Notes: generated by a model not told the origin, from the letters alone. 64,000 nucleotides of DNA from Bradyrhizobium sp. AZCC 1610 (GCF_036924515.1 NZ_JAZHRR010000001.1:2079001-2143000); one strand, 5' to 3'. Counted from the first letter of the stretch, positions 9,028-19,534 are shown. Program-made: numbers and translations.

Positions 9028-10611
9028 GTGATCAACCTGAAGGCGCGCGAAACCAGGACGTTGGTGGCGGTCCACGGCTGGGCCGGCGCGGTGCTGGGCC
9101 TGCTGTTGTACGCCGTGATCGTTACCGGCACGGCCGCGGTGTTCGCGAACGAAATCAAGGCCTGGTCCGGCGGGCTGCTCGGCACGAGCGAGCCGCTGAG
9201 CCAGCCGCTCAATGCCGTGCTCGCGCGGCTGGAGGCGGAAACGCCCGAACAGTTCCGCGCGGATCTCGCCTTGCGGGCGACACCTGCCGGGAATGTGTTG
9301 GCGTTCTTTCATACCGACGAGACCATCAATGGCGCGCGCCGCGAGCGCGGGATCCTCTATACGATCGGGCCGGATGGCCGGGTCGTCTCGCGCGCCGAGG
9401 GCTACGGCAACGAGCTTGCGGCCAACGATCCGTATACGGCGCTCGGACGTTTCTACGTCGATCTGCACGTGCGGCTGCACGTGCCCAATCCATGGGGACT
9501 GATCCTCACCGGCATCCTCGGTCTCGCCATGCTGGTGGCGGCGGTCTCGGGCATTCTGATGCACCGGCACCTGTTCAGGGATGTTTTCATCCTGCGCGGA
9601 CGCGACCGGCTGGTGGGCCTGCGCGACCTGCATTCCGTCGCAGGCACCTGGACCCTGCCGCACGCGTTCGTGCTCGCGTTCACCGGCGCCTATCTCAGCT
9701 TCACCATCGCGGTTGCGCTACCGATGCTGGCGAAGATCGCCTTCAAGGGGGATGTGCGCGAGATGGTCACGACGCTCAATGGACTGCGCGCTGTCGACGC
9801 GCGTCCGGCGGTATCAGCCAATCTCGACGACATGCTGTCCGATGCGCGCAAGCGCGCCGACGCGCCGCTGCTGATTGCCGGGTGGGAAAACCGCGGCCGC
9901 GCCGATTCGCGTATCACGATATTTCCGGCGCCCAGGAGCGGCGATCTGACGGCGATGCGCCTGATCTACAACGGAGCAACCGGCGAACTGATCCGGGAGC
10001 GGCCGATCATCGGCATGAAGCCTTCGCTGGGAGCATCCTTGCTCGGTCTCATCAGCCCGGTTCACTTCGGCAATTTCGCCGGATGGTGGTCGCGCGCCGT
10101 GTGGTTCGCGCTTGGCGCGGCGAGCGCCTATGTGGCCTGGAGCGGATTGAATCTCTGGGTCCGGCGACGCGCCGACCAACGCGGCTGGCGCGCGCTCGGG
10201 CGGATGACGGCATGGGTCGGCGGCGGCCTCCCGTTTGCGATGGCGGCAGCGGCAGCGGCCTATTTCGTCAGCCTGCCATCGCTGACAACAGTGTTCTGGA
10301 CGCCGGCGGCCTTTCTGGCCGCTGCCGCGCTCGCCCTGGTCCCGGCACTGCGGATGCGCAGGATTGAGCGGGTCCCGCCGCTGCTGTTTGGCGCAACCGG
10401 CGTCCTGCTGATGGCGCTTCCGCTGCTACGTGCGGCGGCCGGCGGCCCAAATTGGCGCGCGGCGCTCGCGACCGGGCAGAGTGCGGTGCCGATCATGGAT
10501 TTCCTGGTCGTGCTCGGCGGCGTCGCGTGCGTCCTGTCCGCCACCACGGCATTGCGAACCCGCGAGCAGGCCACGTTCAATGCCGGCGCCTTCGTGCAGT
10601 CCGCCGAATGA
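9028..10611 (+). CDS. PepSY-associated transmembrane protein (iron-regulated)
   Basis: A 527-residue inner-membrane protein beginning at GTG 9028. The first helix follows VHGWAGAVLGLLLYAVIVTG, the hallmark start of PepSY-TM proteins. A periplasmic section, helix pairs with conserved histidines (GILMHRHLF, RDLHSVAGTW, PHAFVLAFTGAYLSF) and a C-terminal run of helices follow. These histidines suggest haem or metal binding and resemble ferric-reductase-like membrane proteins. The family is commonly found beside TonB-dependent siderophore receptors and is thought to help reduce or release iron. It overlaps the next gene by ATGA. Confidence 0.8.
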   Translation: MINLKARETRTLVAVHGWAGAVLGLLLYAVIVTGTAAVFANEIKAWSGGLLGTSEPLSQPLNAVLARLEAETPEQFRADLALRATPAGNVLAFFHTDETINGARRERGILYTIGPDGRVVSRAEGYGNELAANDPYTALGRFYVDLHVRLHVPNPWGLILTGILGLAMLVAAVSGILMHRHLFRDVFILRGRDRLVGLRDLHSVAGTWTLPHAFVLAFTGAYLSFTIAVALPMLAKIAFKGDVREMVTTLNGLRAVDARPAVSANLDDMLSDARKRADAPLLIAGWENRGRADSRITIFPAPRSGDLTAMRLIYNGATGELIRERPIIGMKPSLGASLLGLISPVHFGNFAGWWSRAVWFALGAASAYVAWSGLNLWVRRRADQRGWRALGRMTAWVGGGLPFAMAAAAAAYFVSLPSLTTVFWTPAAFLAAAALALVPALRMRRIERVPPLLFGATGVLLMALPLLRAAAGGPNWRAALATGQSAVPIMDFLVVLGGVACVLSATTALRTREQATFNAGAFVQSAE

Positions 10612-10877
10612 TGCTGCTCGGCTGGCTCGGCCTATCCGGCGCGCTCGTCAGCGCCGCCTGCATAGCGCTCCTTGCGGCGGTCGATCCGAAGCGTCGCGGC
10701 ATCGCTCCCGCGCGGCCCGGCTTGCGCGGGCTGCTCTTATCAGCAACGTTCATGCCCGGCCTCGCACTCGGCGTCGCCGGCCGCTGGAGCGATTTCCTGA
10801 TCTGGGTCGGCGCGGCCGCCATCCTCGGATGGGCGATCGCAGCGCTGGCCAACACGCGCCGAAGGCCTCGTCCGTAG
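10608..10877 (+). CDS. DUF3325-like small membrane protein
   Basis: An 89-residue protein starting at ATG 10608, overlapping the PepSY gene stop by four bases (ATGA), which implies translational coupling. Three hydrophobic segments are separated by a short basic loop (AVDPKRRGIAPAR). The terminal position after a PepSY-TM gene matches DUF3325 proteins. The function is unknown. It is the last gene of the iron-uptake unit, since the next gene lies on the other strand 14 bases away. Confidence 0.65.
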   Translation: MMLLGWLGLSGALVSAACIALLAAVDPKRRGIAPARPGLRGLLLSATFMPGLALGVAGRWSDFLIWVGAAAILGWAIAALANTRRRPRP

Positions 10878-10890
10878 GGCGGGCCAGACT

Positions 10891-11733
10891 TCAGGGGTAA
10901 CCAGCCCCCGCAATTTCCACATCGACCACGTCGATCCGCGATGACGATTTGCGTTGCCGGAGTTCTTCGTAGGACGTCGCAGCGCTCAGGCAGAACAGGG
11001 TTCGCCGTTCGGGCCCGCCGAGGACGCAGGCGAGGGCGCGGCGGCCGGGCACTTCTATCCGCTGCAGCTCGCGCCCGCCGGGGTCGAGGCGAATGAAGGC
11101 GTCTTCTTCGAAGGCTGCGACCCACACGGCGCCTTGCTGGTCAAGGCAGATGCCATCCGGAGATTTCATGCTTCCGAAGCGGCCACGAAACTTCAGGCTG
11201 CCGTCAGCCTCGATGTCATAATCGGCGAGGCATGCGCCATCCATTTCGGCCACGACGAGCCGGCGATGGTCGCTTGATACGGCAATGCCGTTGGGAAACC
11301 GCAGCCCGTCGGCGACCACGCGTGCCGCGCCGCCCGGCATCACCAAAATGATGCGGCCGGGAGCGCCGCGATCGGGCGGCGGCGGCATATCGAAGCCGAG
11401 ATCGCCGACATAGGCGCGGCCCAGCCCATCGATGATCATGTCGTCGATCGCGCCGGTGGCTATCCCGGAAAGATCCGCATAGAGCGAAAGCCGGCCGTCG
11501 GCACAGGTCATCAGGCGTTTGCGGTACATCGTCAGCACGACAAGCCGTCCGTCCGGCAGGATGCCTGTGCCGCAGGGCGTGTCGTCCTCGAATTTCGCAT
11601 GCTGCTCGCGCTCGCCGGACGGAGAGAGGCTGAGCAGCGTCCGCTCCATGCAGTCGACGAACCAGAGCCGGCCCGCATGCCAGCGGGGCCCCTCAAAGTA
11701 GCGTCCGCCATCAAGCACGCATCGCAGCTTCAT
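10891..11733 (-). CDS. SMP-30/gluconolactonase family protein
   Basis: A 280-residue protein of the six-bladed SMP-30/lactonase fold. Signature pieces are the N-terminal LDGGRYFEGPRWHAGRLWFVD (metal-binding Glu), FPNGIAVSSDHRRLVVAE, and the late MKSPDGICLDQQGAVWVA (metal-binding Asp). Members hydrolyse sugar lactones or related esters with a divalent metal in the cytoplasm. It ends convergently with the iron operon and starts three bases before the stop of the upstream quinone reductase gene (11737), so the two share a transcript. The substrate is unknown. Confidence 0.8.
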   Translation of the reverse strand: MKLRCVLDGGRYFEGPRWHAGRLWFVDCMERTLLSLSPSGEREQHAKFEDDTPCGTGILPDGRLVVLTMYRKRLMTCADGRLSLYADLSGIATGAIDDMIIDGLGRAYVGDLGFDMPPPPDRGAPGRIILVMPGGAARVVADGLRFPNGIAVSSDHRRLVVAEMDGACLADYDIEADGSLKFRGRFGSMKSPDGICLDQQGAVWVAAFEEDAFIRLDPGGRELQRIEVPGRRALACVLGGPERRTLFCLSAATSYEELRQRKSSSRIDVVDVEIAGAGYP

Positions 11734-11736
11734 CGG

Positions 11737-12705
11737 CTACAGCGTCACCACGATCTTGCCGAGGTGCTTGTTGGCTTCCATGTGCTCGAATGCCTTGCCG
11801 ATCTCGGCGAACGGATAGACCTGGTCGATCGGCAATTGCAGTTTTCGCGATTCCACCGCGCCCCAGATGTCCTTTCGGACCTCGTCAAAGATCTCGCGGA
11901 CTTCCTCGATGGTGCGGGTGCGGAAGGTGACGCCGATATAGTTGATGCGGCGGGCGGCGTGCAGGTCGAAATTGAAATCGGCATGGGTGCCGCCGAGCCG
12001 GCCGACATTGACGATGCGGCCCTTGACCTTGGTCGCGGCGAGATTCTGGTTTGCAACCTTGCCCGAAACCTGGTCGACGATCAGGTCGACGCCTTCGCCG
12101 CCGGTCGCCTTCAGCACCTGATCGACCCAGCCGGGATCGCTGGAATCGATCGCGAGATCGGCGCCGAATTCCTTCAGCCGGCCGCGGCGCATTGCGTCCG
12201 TGGACGAGCCGATCACGAGTTTTGCGCCCTTGAATTTTGCGATCTGCATCGCCATCAGGCCGACGCCGGAGCTGGCGCCCTGGATCAGGACGGTCTGGCC
12301 TTTCTGCAGCGCGCCGTTGGTCACAACCGCATTGTGCATGGTGGCGAGTGCGACGGGGAGGGTGGCGGCTTCCTCGAAATTCATGTTCGAGGGCGCGCGG
12401 AAAAGGCGTCCATGATCGGCCAGCGTGTATTCGGCAAACGCCGCGCCGCCCGAGCCCATGATCTTGTCGCCGACCTTGACGCCCTTGGCATCGGGGCCGA
12501 GTTCGGCGACTTCGCCGGCCCATTCCATGCCGAGCACGGTGCCGACGCCGCCGGCCGCGCCGTGCACATGGCCCTTGGTCATGCCGAGGTCGGCGCGGTT
12601 GAGGCCGCAGGCATGGACCTTGACCAGCACCTGTGTGCCCTTCGGCGAAGGTTTTGCAACCTCAGTGATTTCAGCGCCGTTGGCGCCGTAGACATAGGCT
12701 TTCAT
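11737..12705 (-). CDS. zinc-free NADPH:quinone oxidoreductase (MDR family)
   Basis: A 322-residue medium-chain dehydrogenase/reductase of the quinone reductase branch. It shows the start motif VKVHACGLNRADLGM, the nucleotide-binding stretch GQTVLIQGASSGVGLMAMQIAK and GGEGVDLIVDQVSG. The zinc-binding cysteines of alcohol dehydrogenases are absent, so it is probably an NADPH-dependent quinone or enone reductase. It lies between SMP-30 and nitronate monooxygenase genes on the same strand, with gaps of 3 and 32 bases, suggesting one operon for degradation or detoxification of a small organic compound. Confidence 0.85.
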   Translation of the reverse strand: MKAYVYGANGAEITEVAKPSPKGTQVLVKVHACGLNRADLGMTKGHVHGAAGGVGTVLGMEWAGEVAELGPDAKGVKVGDKIMGSGGAAFAEYTLADHGRLFRAPSNMNFEEAATLPVALATMHNAVVTNGALQKGQTVLIQGASSGVGLMAMQIAKFKGAKLVIGSSTDAMRRGRLKEFGADLAIDSSDPGWVDQVLKATGGEGVDLIVDQVSGKVANQNLAATKVKGRIVNVGRLGGTHADFNFDLHAARRINYIGVTFRTRTIEEVREIFDEVRKDIWGAVESRKLQLPIDQVYPFAEIGKAFEHMEANKHLGKIVVTL

Positions 12706-12737
12706 GGTCTCTTCTCTTTGTTGGAGGCGCAGGCCGT

Positions 12738-14061
<1,324 letters not shown>

Positions 14062-15276
14062 ATGAATGATCCCCGCAAGGTCGACATCTACGCAGCCGAA
14101 CACAAGCGCGACCCGTTTCCGTTCTATGCGTTTCTTCGCAGCGAGGCGCCGGTCTTCGAAGTTCGCGTACCCGTCCTGAAGCGGGCGTGGCTGATTACAC
14201 GTTACGATGATGTAGTCTTGTGCCTTCAAGACAGCGATAGGTTCGTCAAGAGCCCGCGCAATGCTGGGCTGAATTCGCCCAAGTCAATGCCGTGGTGGAC
14301 ACCGACAAGTCTCAGGACACTCTCGGAGAACATGCTGGACCTGGACGATCCCGCACATCGAAGGCTGCGGGCCCTCATCAACAAGGCGTTTAGTCGTGCA
14401 CGCATAGAGCAGTTACGAAACCGCACCGAAGTGCTGGCTGAGGGTCTCGTCGATCGGATGCGCGCAAAGTCGAAGCCCGACCTTATCGAGGATTTCGCGC
14501 TACCGGTTCCGTTGACCGTGATCTCGGAGCTGCTGGGCCTGCCCGAAGAGGCCCGGACAAGCTTTCGGAGGTGGACCAATGTTTTTCTCGGAGCGCGGTC
14601 GGAATTTCGCATGGCGCTCTCGCTGCCCTCGATCTTTGCATTGATGCGATATTTGCGGCGCCTCGTTGCTGCGCGCCGCCGCGCCCCGAAGGATGATCTC
14701 ATATCCGCGCTGATCGCCGTGGAGGAGGGTGGCGACCGGCTGAGCGAGAGCGAGCTCATCGCCATGTTGGTGCTTCTGATCATCGCCGGCCACGAGACGA
14801 CCGTGAACCTCATCGGGTCCGGAACGCTGGCGCTGATGGAGAATCCGCGCGAGAAGGAGCGCCTCCTTGGGGATTTTTCGCTGCTTGGGTCCGCGGTCGA
14901 GGAATTGTTGCGCTTCACGGCGCCCGTTGAGACCGCAACGGAGCGATATGCGGCCCAGGACGTTGACATGCACGGCACCAGGATCAGGCGCGGCGATGTT
15001 ATTTTTCCCGTCATTGCCTCCGCCAACCGGGATGCTCAGAAATTCGCGGAGCCCGATCGGCTGGACGTTGCCCGCAAGCCCAATCCGCATCTTGCGTTTG
15101 GAGATGGCGTTCACTTTTGCGTCGGCTCGCATCTGGCGAAGATGGAGGCCGAGATCGCGTTCGGTTGCCTGCTGAGACACCTGCCTGAGTTGAGTCTCGC
15201 CTGTTCTGCTCACGAACTGCAATGGCGGGCCGCGCCGGTCGTTCGTGGCCTCAAGTCGTTGCCGGTCATCACGTAG
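14062..15276 (+). CDS. cytochrome P450
   Basis: A 404-residue soluble bacterial P450 from ATG 14062. An upstream in-frame ATG at 13999 would add 21 hydrophobic residues that are not typical. Seen directly: the I-helix oxygen-binding motif AGHETT at 242-247, the ExxR salt bridge in EELLR near 281-284, and the haem loop FGDGVHFCVGSHLAKME with Cys353 as the haem ligand. The early LDDPAHRRLRALINKAF is typical of CYP107/CYP109-like bacterial forms. The redox partners are not beside it and the substrate is unknown. It is convergent with the methyltransferase gene. Confidence 0.9.
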   Translation: MNDPRKVDIYAAEHKRDPFPFYAFLRSEAPVFEVRVPVLKRAWLITRYDDVVLCLQDSDRFVKSPRNAGLNSPKSMPWWTPTSLRTLSENMLDLDDPAHRRLRALINKAFSRARIEQLRNRTEVLAEGLVDRMRAKSKPDLIEDFALPVPLTVISELLGLPEEARTSFRRWTNVFLGARSEFRMALSLPSIFALMRYLRRLVAARRRAPKDDLISALIAVEEGGDRLSESELIAMLVLLIIAGHETTVNLIGSGTLALMENPREKERLLGDFSLLGSAVEELLRFTAPVETATERYAAQDVDMHGTRIRRGDVIFPVIASANRDAQKFAEPDRLDVARKPNPHLAFGDGVHFCVGSHLAKMEAEIAFGCLLRHLPELSLACSAHELQWRAAPVVRGLKSLPVIT

Positions 15277-15371
15277 TCGTTGTTGCACCGGAAGACCCGC
15301 CGGGTTTTCACCGCCAAGAACCCGCACGGTTGCTCAACAGCGGACAAAATTTCGAACTGGCGATATCCGAG

Positions 15372-16013
15372 TCAGTGGCGTTTGGGTGCTCGAAGTGCGT
15401 ACAGTCTTTGGTAAATCATCGACTCGGGTATCCAATCAAGCAAGGTGTGTCCAAGCGGCAGCTTGATCAGGCGAGCGATAATTCTGGATGAAGGCGGATG
15501 CCAATAAACCGACAGGTTATAAAATTTAAGGGGAGTGAACCCCAGAGTCGTGAACTCGTGCATCAATCGCTTATGACTGAAGTGCCTTCTGTAGTCCACA
15601 ATTGGACCCGAGAGCAGAAGTATTTTGTCAGGGTGTTCTTTGGCAACTTTCTCCAAAAACGCTCCCTGCTCTTGAAAGGACAGATAGTAGACGCATTCGA
15701 GGGCCGCGATCACGTCGTAACCCTCGAATGACGATTGTAAAAAATCAGCGCATTCAAATCTGGCATTTGGCAGGTTCAGCGATTTAGCGCGAGCAATCGC
15801 TACATCGCTTATGTCGATGCCAACCACGGATCGTGCTTTGCCAAAAATTGCGTGGGTCAAGTGGCCTTCGCCACAACCGAGCTCAAGAACGGATTTGTTC
15901 CGGATGAATCGCTTCAGACATCGGCGCAGGACCTTGTCCCTGAATCGCGCGTGGGAAATATGCCAGGGGTCGGGGGCCGCGTAATAGAGATTGAAATCTG
16001 TAGCCGTTCGCAT
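15372..16013 (-). CDS. class I SAM-dependent methyltransferase (NodS-like fold)
   Basis: About 213 residues from ATG 16013; a TTG at 16061 is an alternative start adding 16 residues. SAM-binding motif I is clear (SVLELGCGEGHLTHAIFG), then VVGIDISDVAIARAK, and the post-I strand ends in ECADFLQ. The opening YYAAPDPWHISHARFRDKVL resembles NodS-type and other small-molecule N-methyltransferases in rhizobia. The acceptor is unknown and no nod genes are nearby, so a nodulation role is not supported. It is transcribed towards the P450 and stops 95 bases from it. Confidence 0.75.
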   Translation of the reverse strand: MRTATDFNLYYAAPDPWHISHARFRDKVLRRCLKRFIRNKSVLELGCGEGHLTHAIFGKARSVVGIDISDVAIARAKSLNLPNARFECADFLQSSFEGYDVIAALECVYYLSFQEQGAFLEKVAKEHPDKILLLSGPIVDYRRHFSHKRLMHEFTTLGFTPLKFYNLSVYWHPPSSRIIARLIKLPLGHTLLDWIPESMIYQRLYALRAPKRH

Positions 16014-16064
16014 CGCCGGTTTCCGCTGCGTGCCTGGTTGAAAAGCAAGCGCTCTTCGCAACGC

Positions 16065-16421
16065 CTAGTGCGCTACCACCCTTTCGTGCCATCGCGCTTC
16101 GAAAGTATCAGAGTCTTTCAGTGCCCGGGCTTGCGCGTCCAATGGATTGCCGGGCTTCTCCATGACAACGCTTTGAGCTTCTCTGTTGGAAGCGGGTTGC
16201 GCGGATGCTCCCTTGGGCCATTCCAACAACGATTTCGAAAGCATGGGCTGGCCTTCGTACCAGCACTTTCGTCCGTCAATAAGACGATAGGACCACCAAC
16301 GCCCGTGCGGATTTGATGGTGCTGCGGCGCTGCATTGTTGTTTGGCCTGCGCGGTTGGCGTCCCAACTGGCAGGAGCGTAGCAATCCAGGCGGCCAAGGC
16401 GATTGATGGCAGTTTCCTCAT
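16065..16421 (-). CDS. small secreted protein with conserved aromatic motif
   Basis: A 118-residue protein with a signal peptide (MRKLPSIALAAWIATLLP, cut likely after AQA near residue 26). The mature part carries GRWWSYRLIDGRKCWYEG, an aromatic and cysteine-containing motif that recurs in short periplasmic proteins of Bradyrhizobium; this recollection is from general knowledge. The rest is low in structure. Its ATG overlaps the stop of the upstream 62-residue gene (ATGA), so translation is coupled. The function is unknown. Confidence 0.6.
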   Translation of the reverse strand: MRKLPSIALAAWIATLLPVGTPTAQAKQQCSAAAPSNPHGRWWSYRLIDGRKCWYEGQPMLSKSLLEWPKGASAQPASNREAQSVVMEKPGNPLDAQARALKDSDTFEARWHERVVAH

Positions 16422-16606
16422 TTGCGCACTGAGAGACTGCTCTGTTGCTGCAAGCGGCTTACAGCAACTACCAAATCGGGGCGTTCGAGAACTTCCACCA
16501 GCTTGTCGAGGATACGCTCATCGTTCTGCGGCCGGGGCCGAAGGTATTCTTCCAGTATGAGTTGCGCTTCGTTAATCGCCTGAAGAGCCAATTGTTGATC
16601 AGTCAT
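16418..16606 (-). CDS. small helical hypothetical protein (62 aa)
   Basis: Begins at ATG 16606 with GGGGAAGAAGAG directly upstream, a good ribosome site; the frame stays open far upstream but without a site. The product is acidic and helical (LALQAINEAQLILEEYLRP, NDERILDKLVEVLERPDLV) with no signal or membrane segment. The layout suggests a small regulatory or chaperone-like protein, but no family was recognised. The stop shares bases with the start of the secreted protein gene. Confidence 0.55.
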   Translation of the reverse strand: MTDQQLALQAINEAQLILEEYLRPRPQNDERILDKLVEVLERPDLVVAVSRLQQQSSLSVRK

Positions 16607-16875
16607 CTCTTCTTCCCCATCAAAGAAATGCCGTGCAGCCGGGAAAAGAAGCAAGAAATCAAGCCGCCTTTTGGGAGATATCCCCGCTTTTTTGGAGTAC
16701 CCGATCAATTTTTGTTTCAATGCGGAAGGCCCCCAGTGCCCAATCACGGCGCTTCCTGGTTCCACCCGCTTTCTCGGCACGAGGCCCTGTCTCCGCGTCG
16801 GCAGACCCGTCCGGCCGGGCATTACCGCCGAAGCTACCCCACAGGAGGCGTTCTTGGGGGTTACCACCTGCCACC

Positions 16876-18063
16876 CTATGACGCGCGGTTGAGAAAGATC
16901 GGCAGCCCGCGCTTGTTGCCGTAGATGGGGCGGTAGCGCTCCGTGTTGTACGTGTTGGCGACGTCCAATTTGCGCGGCCCGAGCTTGGCGTCAGGGATGC
17001 GCACGAGGTCGTAGCGCCCCTCCACCAGCGCCGACATGCGGCCGGTCTTGCCTTCCAGGATGGCATCGTAGGCCATGTTACCGAAAGTCAGGGCCACGAG
17101 CTTGTCCATGAAGTCCGGATTGCCAGATCGCAGGTCGTAGGTGAGGTCAGACGTGATCGTCTCCTCGCCGACGCGCCGCTTGATCTCGTCGGCGAACGAT
17201 TCCGCCACGCTCGCCTTCTTGCGATGGCCGTAGGCATCGGGCTCGCCGTATTCCTGCACCTCGTAGCCCTCCCACGCGGCGCCCTCGCTGAGCACGACGA
17301 GCGCGTAGTTGCTTGGGTTGGCGCGCTTCTCCTCGACGAGCAACTGGATCAGCTTGTCGAGATCGAACTTGTACTCCGGTATGACGCACCGTATCGAGGT
17401 GGCGTACGCGGTGTAGAGCGCCGTAAATCCGGCATCGCGGCCAAAGACGCGGAAAATGCCGATTCGCTCGTGCGATCCGACAGTGGTGCGCTGCCGCTGG
17501 ATGGCGTCGCTGGCGCGGGTGATCGCGGTCGAGAAGCCGATGCAGTACTCGGTGTTGCGGACGTCGTTGTCCATCGTCTTCGGGATGGCGATGATCTTGA
17601 CGCCGAGATCGTTGAGCCTGGCTGCATAACTGAGCGTGTCGTCGCCGCCGATGGCGATCAGATGGTCGATGCCGAGCCCCGAGAGGTTCGCCAGCACCTG
17701 GCCGGTGACGTCCCACGTCCTGGTTGCGATGCCGCCCTTGGTGCTGAGCGAGGCTGGAAAGTCGTTGCTGACGAGGTGATCTGGCAGCTTCTTCATCTTG
17801 GACGGATTGGTGCGGCTCGAGTGCAGCACGGTGCCGCCGCTCCGGTCTATAGTGCGTGTGTTGTCACGGTTCAACGGGATGATGTAGTGGGACCTGCTGG
17901 CCGGGTCCTCGAGGTTCACGTGCGTGAGGGCCTCCCAACCACGGCGGAGGCCGACGACCTCGATGTCGTTCTCGCTGCCGCGATATGTCACGCTCTTGAT
18001 GACGGCGTTGAGACCGGGAACGTCGCCGCCGCCCGTGAGAATGCCGATGCGCCTTTTTGCCAT
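16876..18063 (-). CDS. pfp: 6-phosphofructokinase, pyrophosphate-type signature
   Basis: A 395-residue phosphofructokinase from ATG 18063, preceded by GAGGTGGGT; a GTG at 18069 is less likely. The active-site loops are GILTGGGDVPGLNAVI (8-23), IAIGGDDTLSYAARL with GGDDT at 139-143, and PKTMDND at 161-167. In this family ATP-using enzymes have GGDG and PGTIDND, whereas GGDD plus PKT marks pyrophosphate users. The enzyme is therefore predicted to interconvert fructose 6-phosphate and fructose 1,6-bisphosphate reversibly with PPi. It lies 21 bases downstream of a class V fructose bisphosphate aldolase/phosphatase, probably in one operon. The phosphate-donor call is inference from these residues. 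Confidence 0.85.
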   Translation of the reverse strand: MAKRRIGILTGGGDVPGLNAVIKSVTYRGSENDIEVVGLRRGWEALTHVNLEDPASRSHYIIPLNRDNTRTIDRSGGTVLHSSRTNPSKMKKLPDHLVSNDFPASLSTKGGIATRTWDVTGQVLANLSGLGIDHLIAIGGDDTLSYAARLNDLGVKIIAIPKTMDNDVRNTEYCIGFSTAITRASDAIQRQRTTVGSHERIGIFRVFGRDAGFTALYTAYATSIRCVIPEYKFDLDKLIQLLVEEKRANPSNYALVVLSEGAAWEGYEVQEYGEPDAYGHRKKASVAESFADEIKRRVGEETITSDLTYDLRSGNPDFMDKLVALTFGNMAYDAILEGKTGRMSALVEGRYDLVRIPDAKLGPRKLDVANTYNTERYRPIYGNKRGLPIFLNRAS

Positions 18064-18084
18064 ACCCACCTCGCAGGCGGTCCG

Positions 18085-19230
18085 TTACTCGGCCGCTTCC
18101 GGCTTGCGCTCCTTGCGCACCTGAAAGCGCTTCAGCAGTGAAGACACGGTGTCGCGGAAGCCACCATACTCCAGCTCGGAATAGGGCAGCATCGCGGCTC
18201 CGGACCAACCCTGGCTGCGCATCTCGATGGCCTTGCGCTGGGCGCGCCGGCGGACCTCGTCCCACGCCGGGTTGTCGAAGAAATCGGTAAAGGACTCCGA
18301 AAAACGGCCGTCCTTGTCGATCGAAAAGCCGGTGCAGGAAACGATCGGGAGGCAGTACATGCCTGTCACCGGTGTGTTAATTGGCACAGGCATGAGCGGC
18401 ATCACGTGCGAGCCGCGCGCATCGCCGCCTACGAAGTGCGCCTTCGCGAGCGGCGAGACGATTTCTTCGGGCGCCGGGAAAATCCCCTGGTTCCTGACGA
18501 TCGCGACCGGATCGTCCTTGCCGGTGTACTTGCCTGCGATCGCGTGAAGACGCTGCGCCGAAACGGCGACGGCGACCTCGCCATGGGTCCGGGAAACGAT
18601 GCGATCAATGCCAAAGCGCTCGTTGTCGCGGAGCAGCGCGGCAATGTGGTAGCCATCCGCGGGCGCGTCGAGTTCGATCACGCTGTCGCCGGCCGTGTTG
18701 TCCATGTCGATGACATGGAAACGGAATCCCTTGATCATCGGGGGCAGCATCAGCCCGGCGCAATACATGGGATCGGCAAAGGCGAGGTAGAGCGGCAGGT
18801 TGTAGGCGCCGGGGCCGCATTTGTCGGCGGCGAACACCATGAAGGACTCCGCAGGTCTCGCGCCCGAGAGGCTGTGGTCGAAGCTGAGCTCGGCGACGCC
18901 CGGGCCGGCGCCACGGACGTTTCCGGACGGTGCGTCGACGAGAAGATCCTGGCCGGCGCCATAAAGCCCGGAGGTTTTCGCGACCGAGGTGGCCGCGAGG
19001 AACGCCTTCCAGGCAAGTTGATGCACCTCGGAGCTCCCTTCGCCCCGTGTGTGCGTCATGATGATCGCAATGTCGTCGCCGGTGTGGCAGACGAAAGCGT
19101 CGATCAGCAGGCCATCGCAGATCGCCTTCGCGACCGCGCCCTCGACAGCCGCCATCATGCGTGTAGACGGTTTCGTGTGGCCGCCAACGGAGCCTATGTC
19201 AGCCTTGATGACCGAAAGGGTGAGTCTCAT
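18085..19230 (-). CDS. fbp: class V fructose-1,6-bisphosphate aldolase/phosphatase
   Basis: A 381-residue protein from ATG 19230, behind GGAGGGAACGCTC; an upstream start at 19305 adds 25 unrelated residues. The N-terminus TLSVIKADIGSVGGHTKPS is the signature of the archaeal-type bifunctional FBP aldolase/phosphatase. Further family stretches are LIDAFVCHTGDDIAIIMTH, DKCGPGAYNLPLYLAFADP, GFRFHVIDMD and GGDARGSHVMPLMPV. The enzyme condenses triose phosphates and removes the 1-phosphate, giving a one-way gluconeogenic step; it needs Mg. The family is mainly archaeal and in deep bacterial lines, with scattered alphaproteobacterial members. It heads a two-gene unit with the PPi-type phosphofructokinase. 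Confidence 0.9.
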   Translation of the reverse strand: MRLTLSVIKADIGSVGGHTKPSTRMMAAVEGAVAKAICDGLLIDAFVCHTGDDIAIIMTHTRGEGSSEVHQLAWKAFLAATSVAKTSGLYGAGQDLLVDAPSGNVRGAGPGVAELSFDHSLSGARPAESFMVFAADKCGPGAYNLPLYLAFADPMYCAGLMLPPMIKGFRFHVIDMDNTAGDSVIELDAPADGYHIAALLRDNERFGIDRIVSRTHGEVAVAVSAQRLHAIAGKYTGKDDPVAIVRNQGIFPAPEEIVSPLAKAHFVGGDARGSHVMPLMPVPINTPVTGMYCLPIVSCTGFSIDKDGRFSESFTDFFDNPAWDEVRRRAQRKAIEMRSQGWSGAAMLPYSELEYGGFRDTVSSLLKRFQVRKERKPEAAE

Positions 19231-19464
19231 GAGCGTTCCCTCCGCCAGCGCAACGCAGCGCCTCGGCGTCCGCGCTTGCTGCGCCGGGGCGACGGCGCTG
19301 CTCATTTCCGCGAAAAAGAACGTCTAAGATTCCGTTCGGTTCCACAAATGCCCTTCTCGAAAGGCTCGGGCTCATCCGGTAGCCGGGATCATCGATCACC
19401 GTAAAGATCATGCCAGAAGCGATGGGATACCAGCGCCGCCATTTGCTGCGTACGAGCCCGCTAT

Positions 19465-19534
19465 TTGGCACTTTTCGGAAGCGGGGCGGTTTCCGACCTG
19501 AGTCCGGAATGCGCGCCAAAGCGGAACATCGGCG
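19465..19534. repeat. dispersed repeat R, copy 1
   Basis: A segment of about 70 bp from TTGGCACTTTTCGGAAGCGG to GCGGAACATCGGCG. Related copies occur at 21243-21309 and 26895-26963. All three share GGAAGYGGGG, GTCCGAC (TTCCGAC here), AGTCCG, ATGCGCGCC and CATCGGC in the same order. Each copy sits just beyond the 3' end of a minus-strand gene or gene fragment. It has no coding sense and weak internal symmetry (GCGCGCC). Confidence 0.7.

Noticed and set aside
15372..16013. Calling the methyltransferase NodS and inferring a nodulation locus
   Set aside because: Only fold-level resemblance; no other nod genes or nod box in the window.
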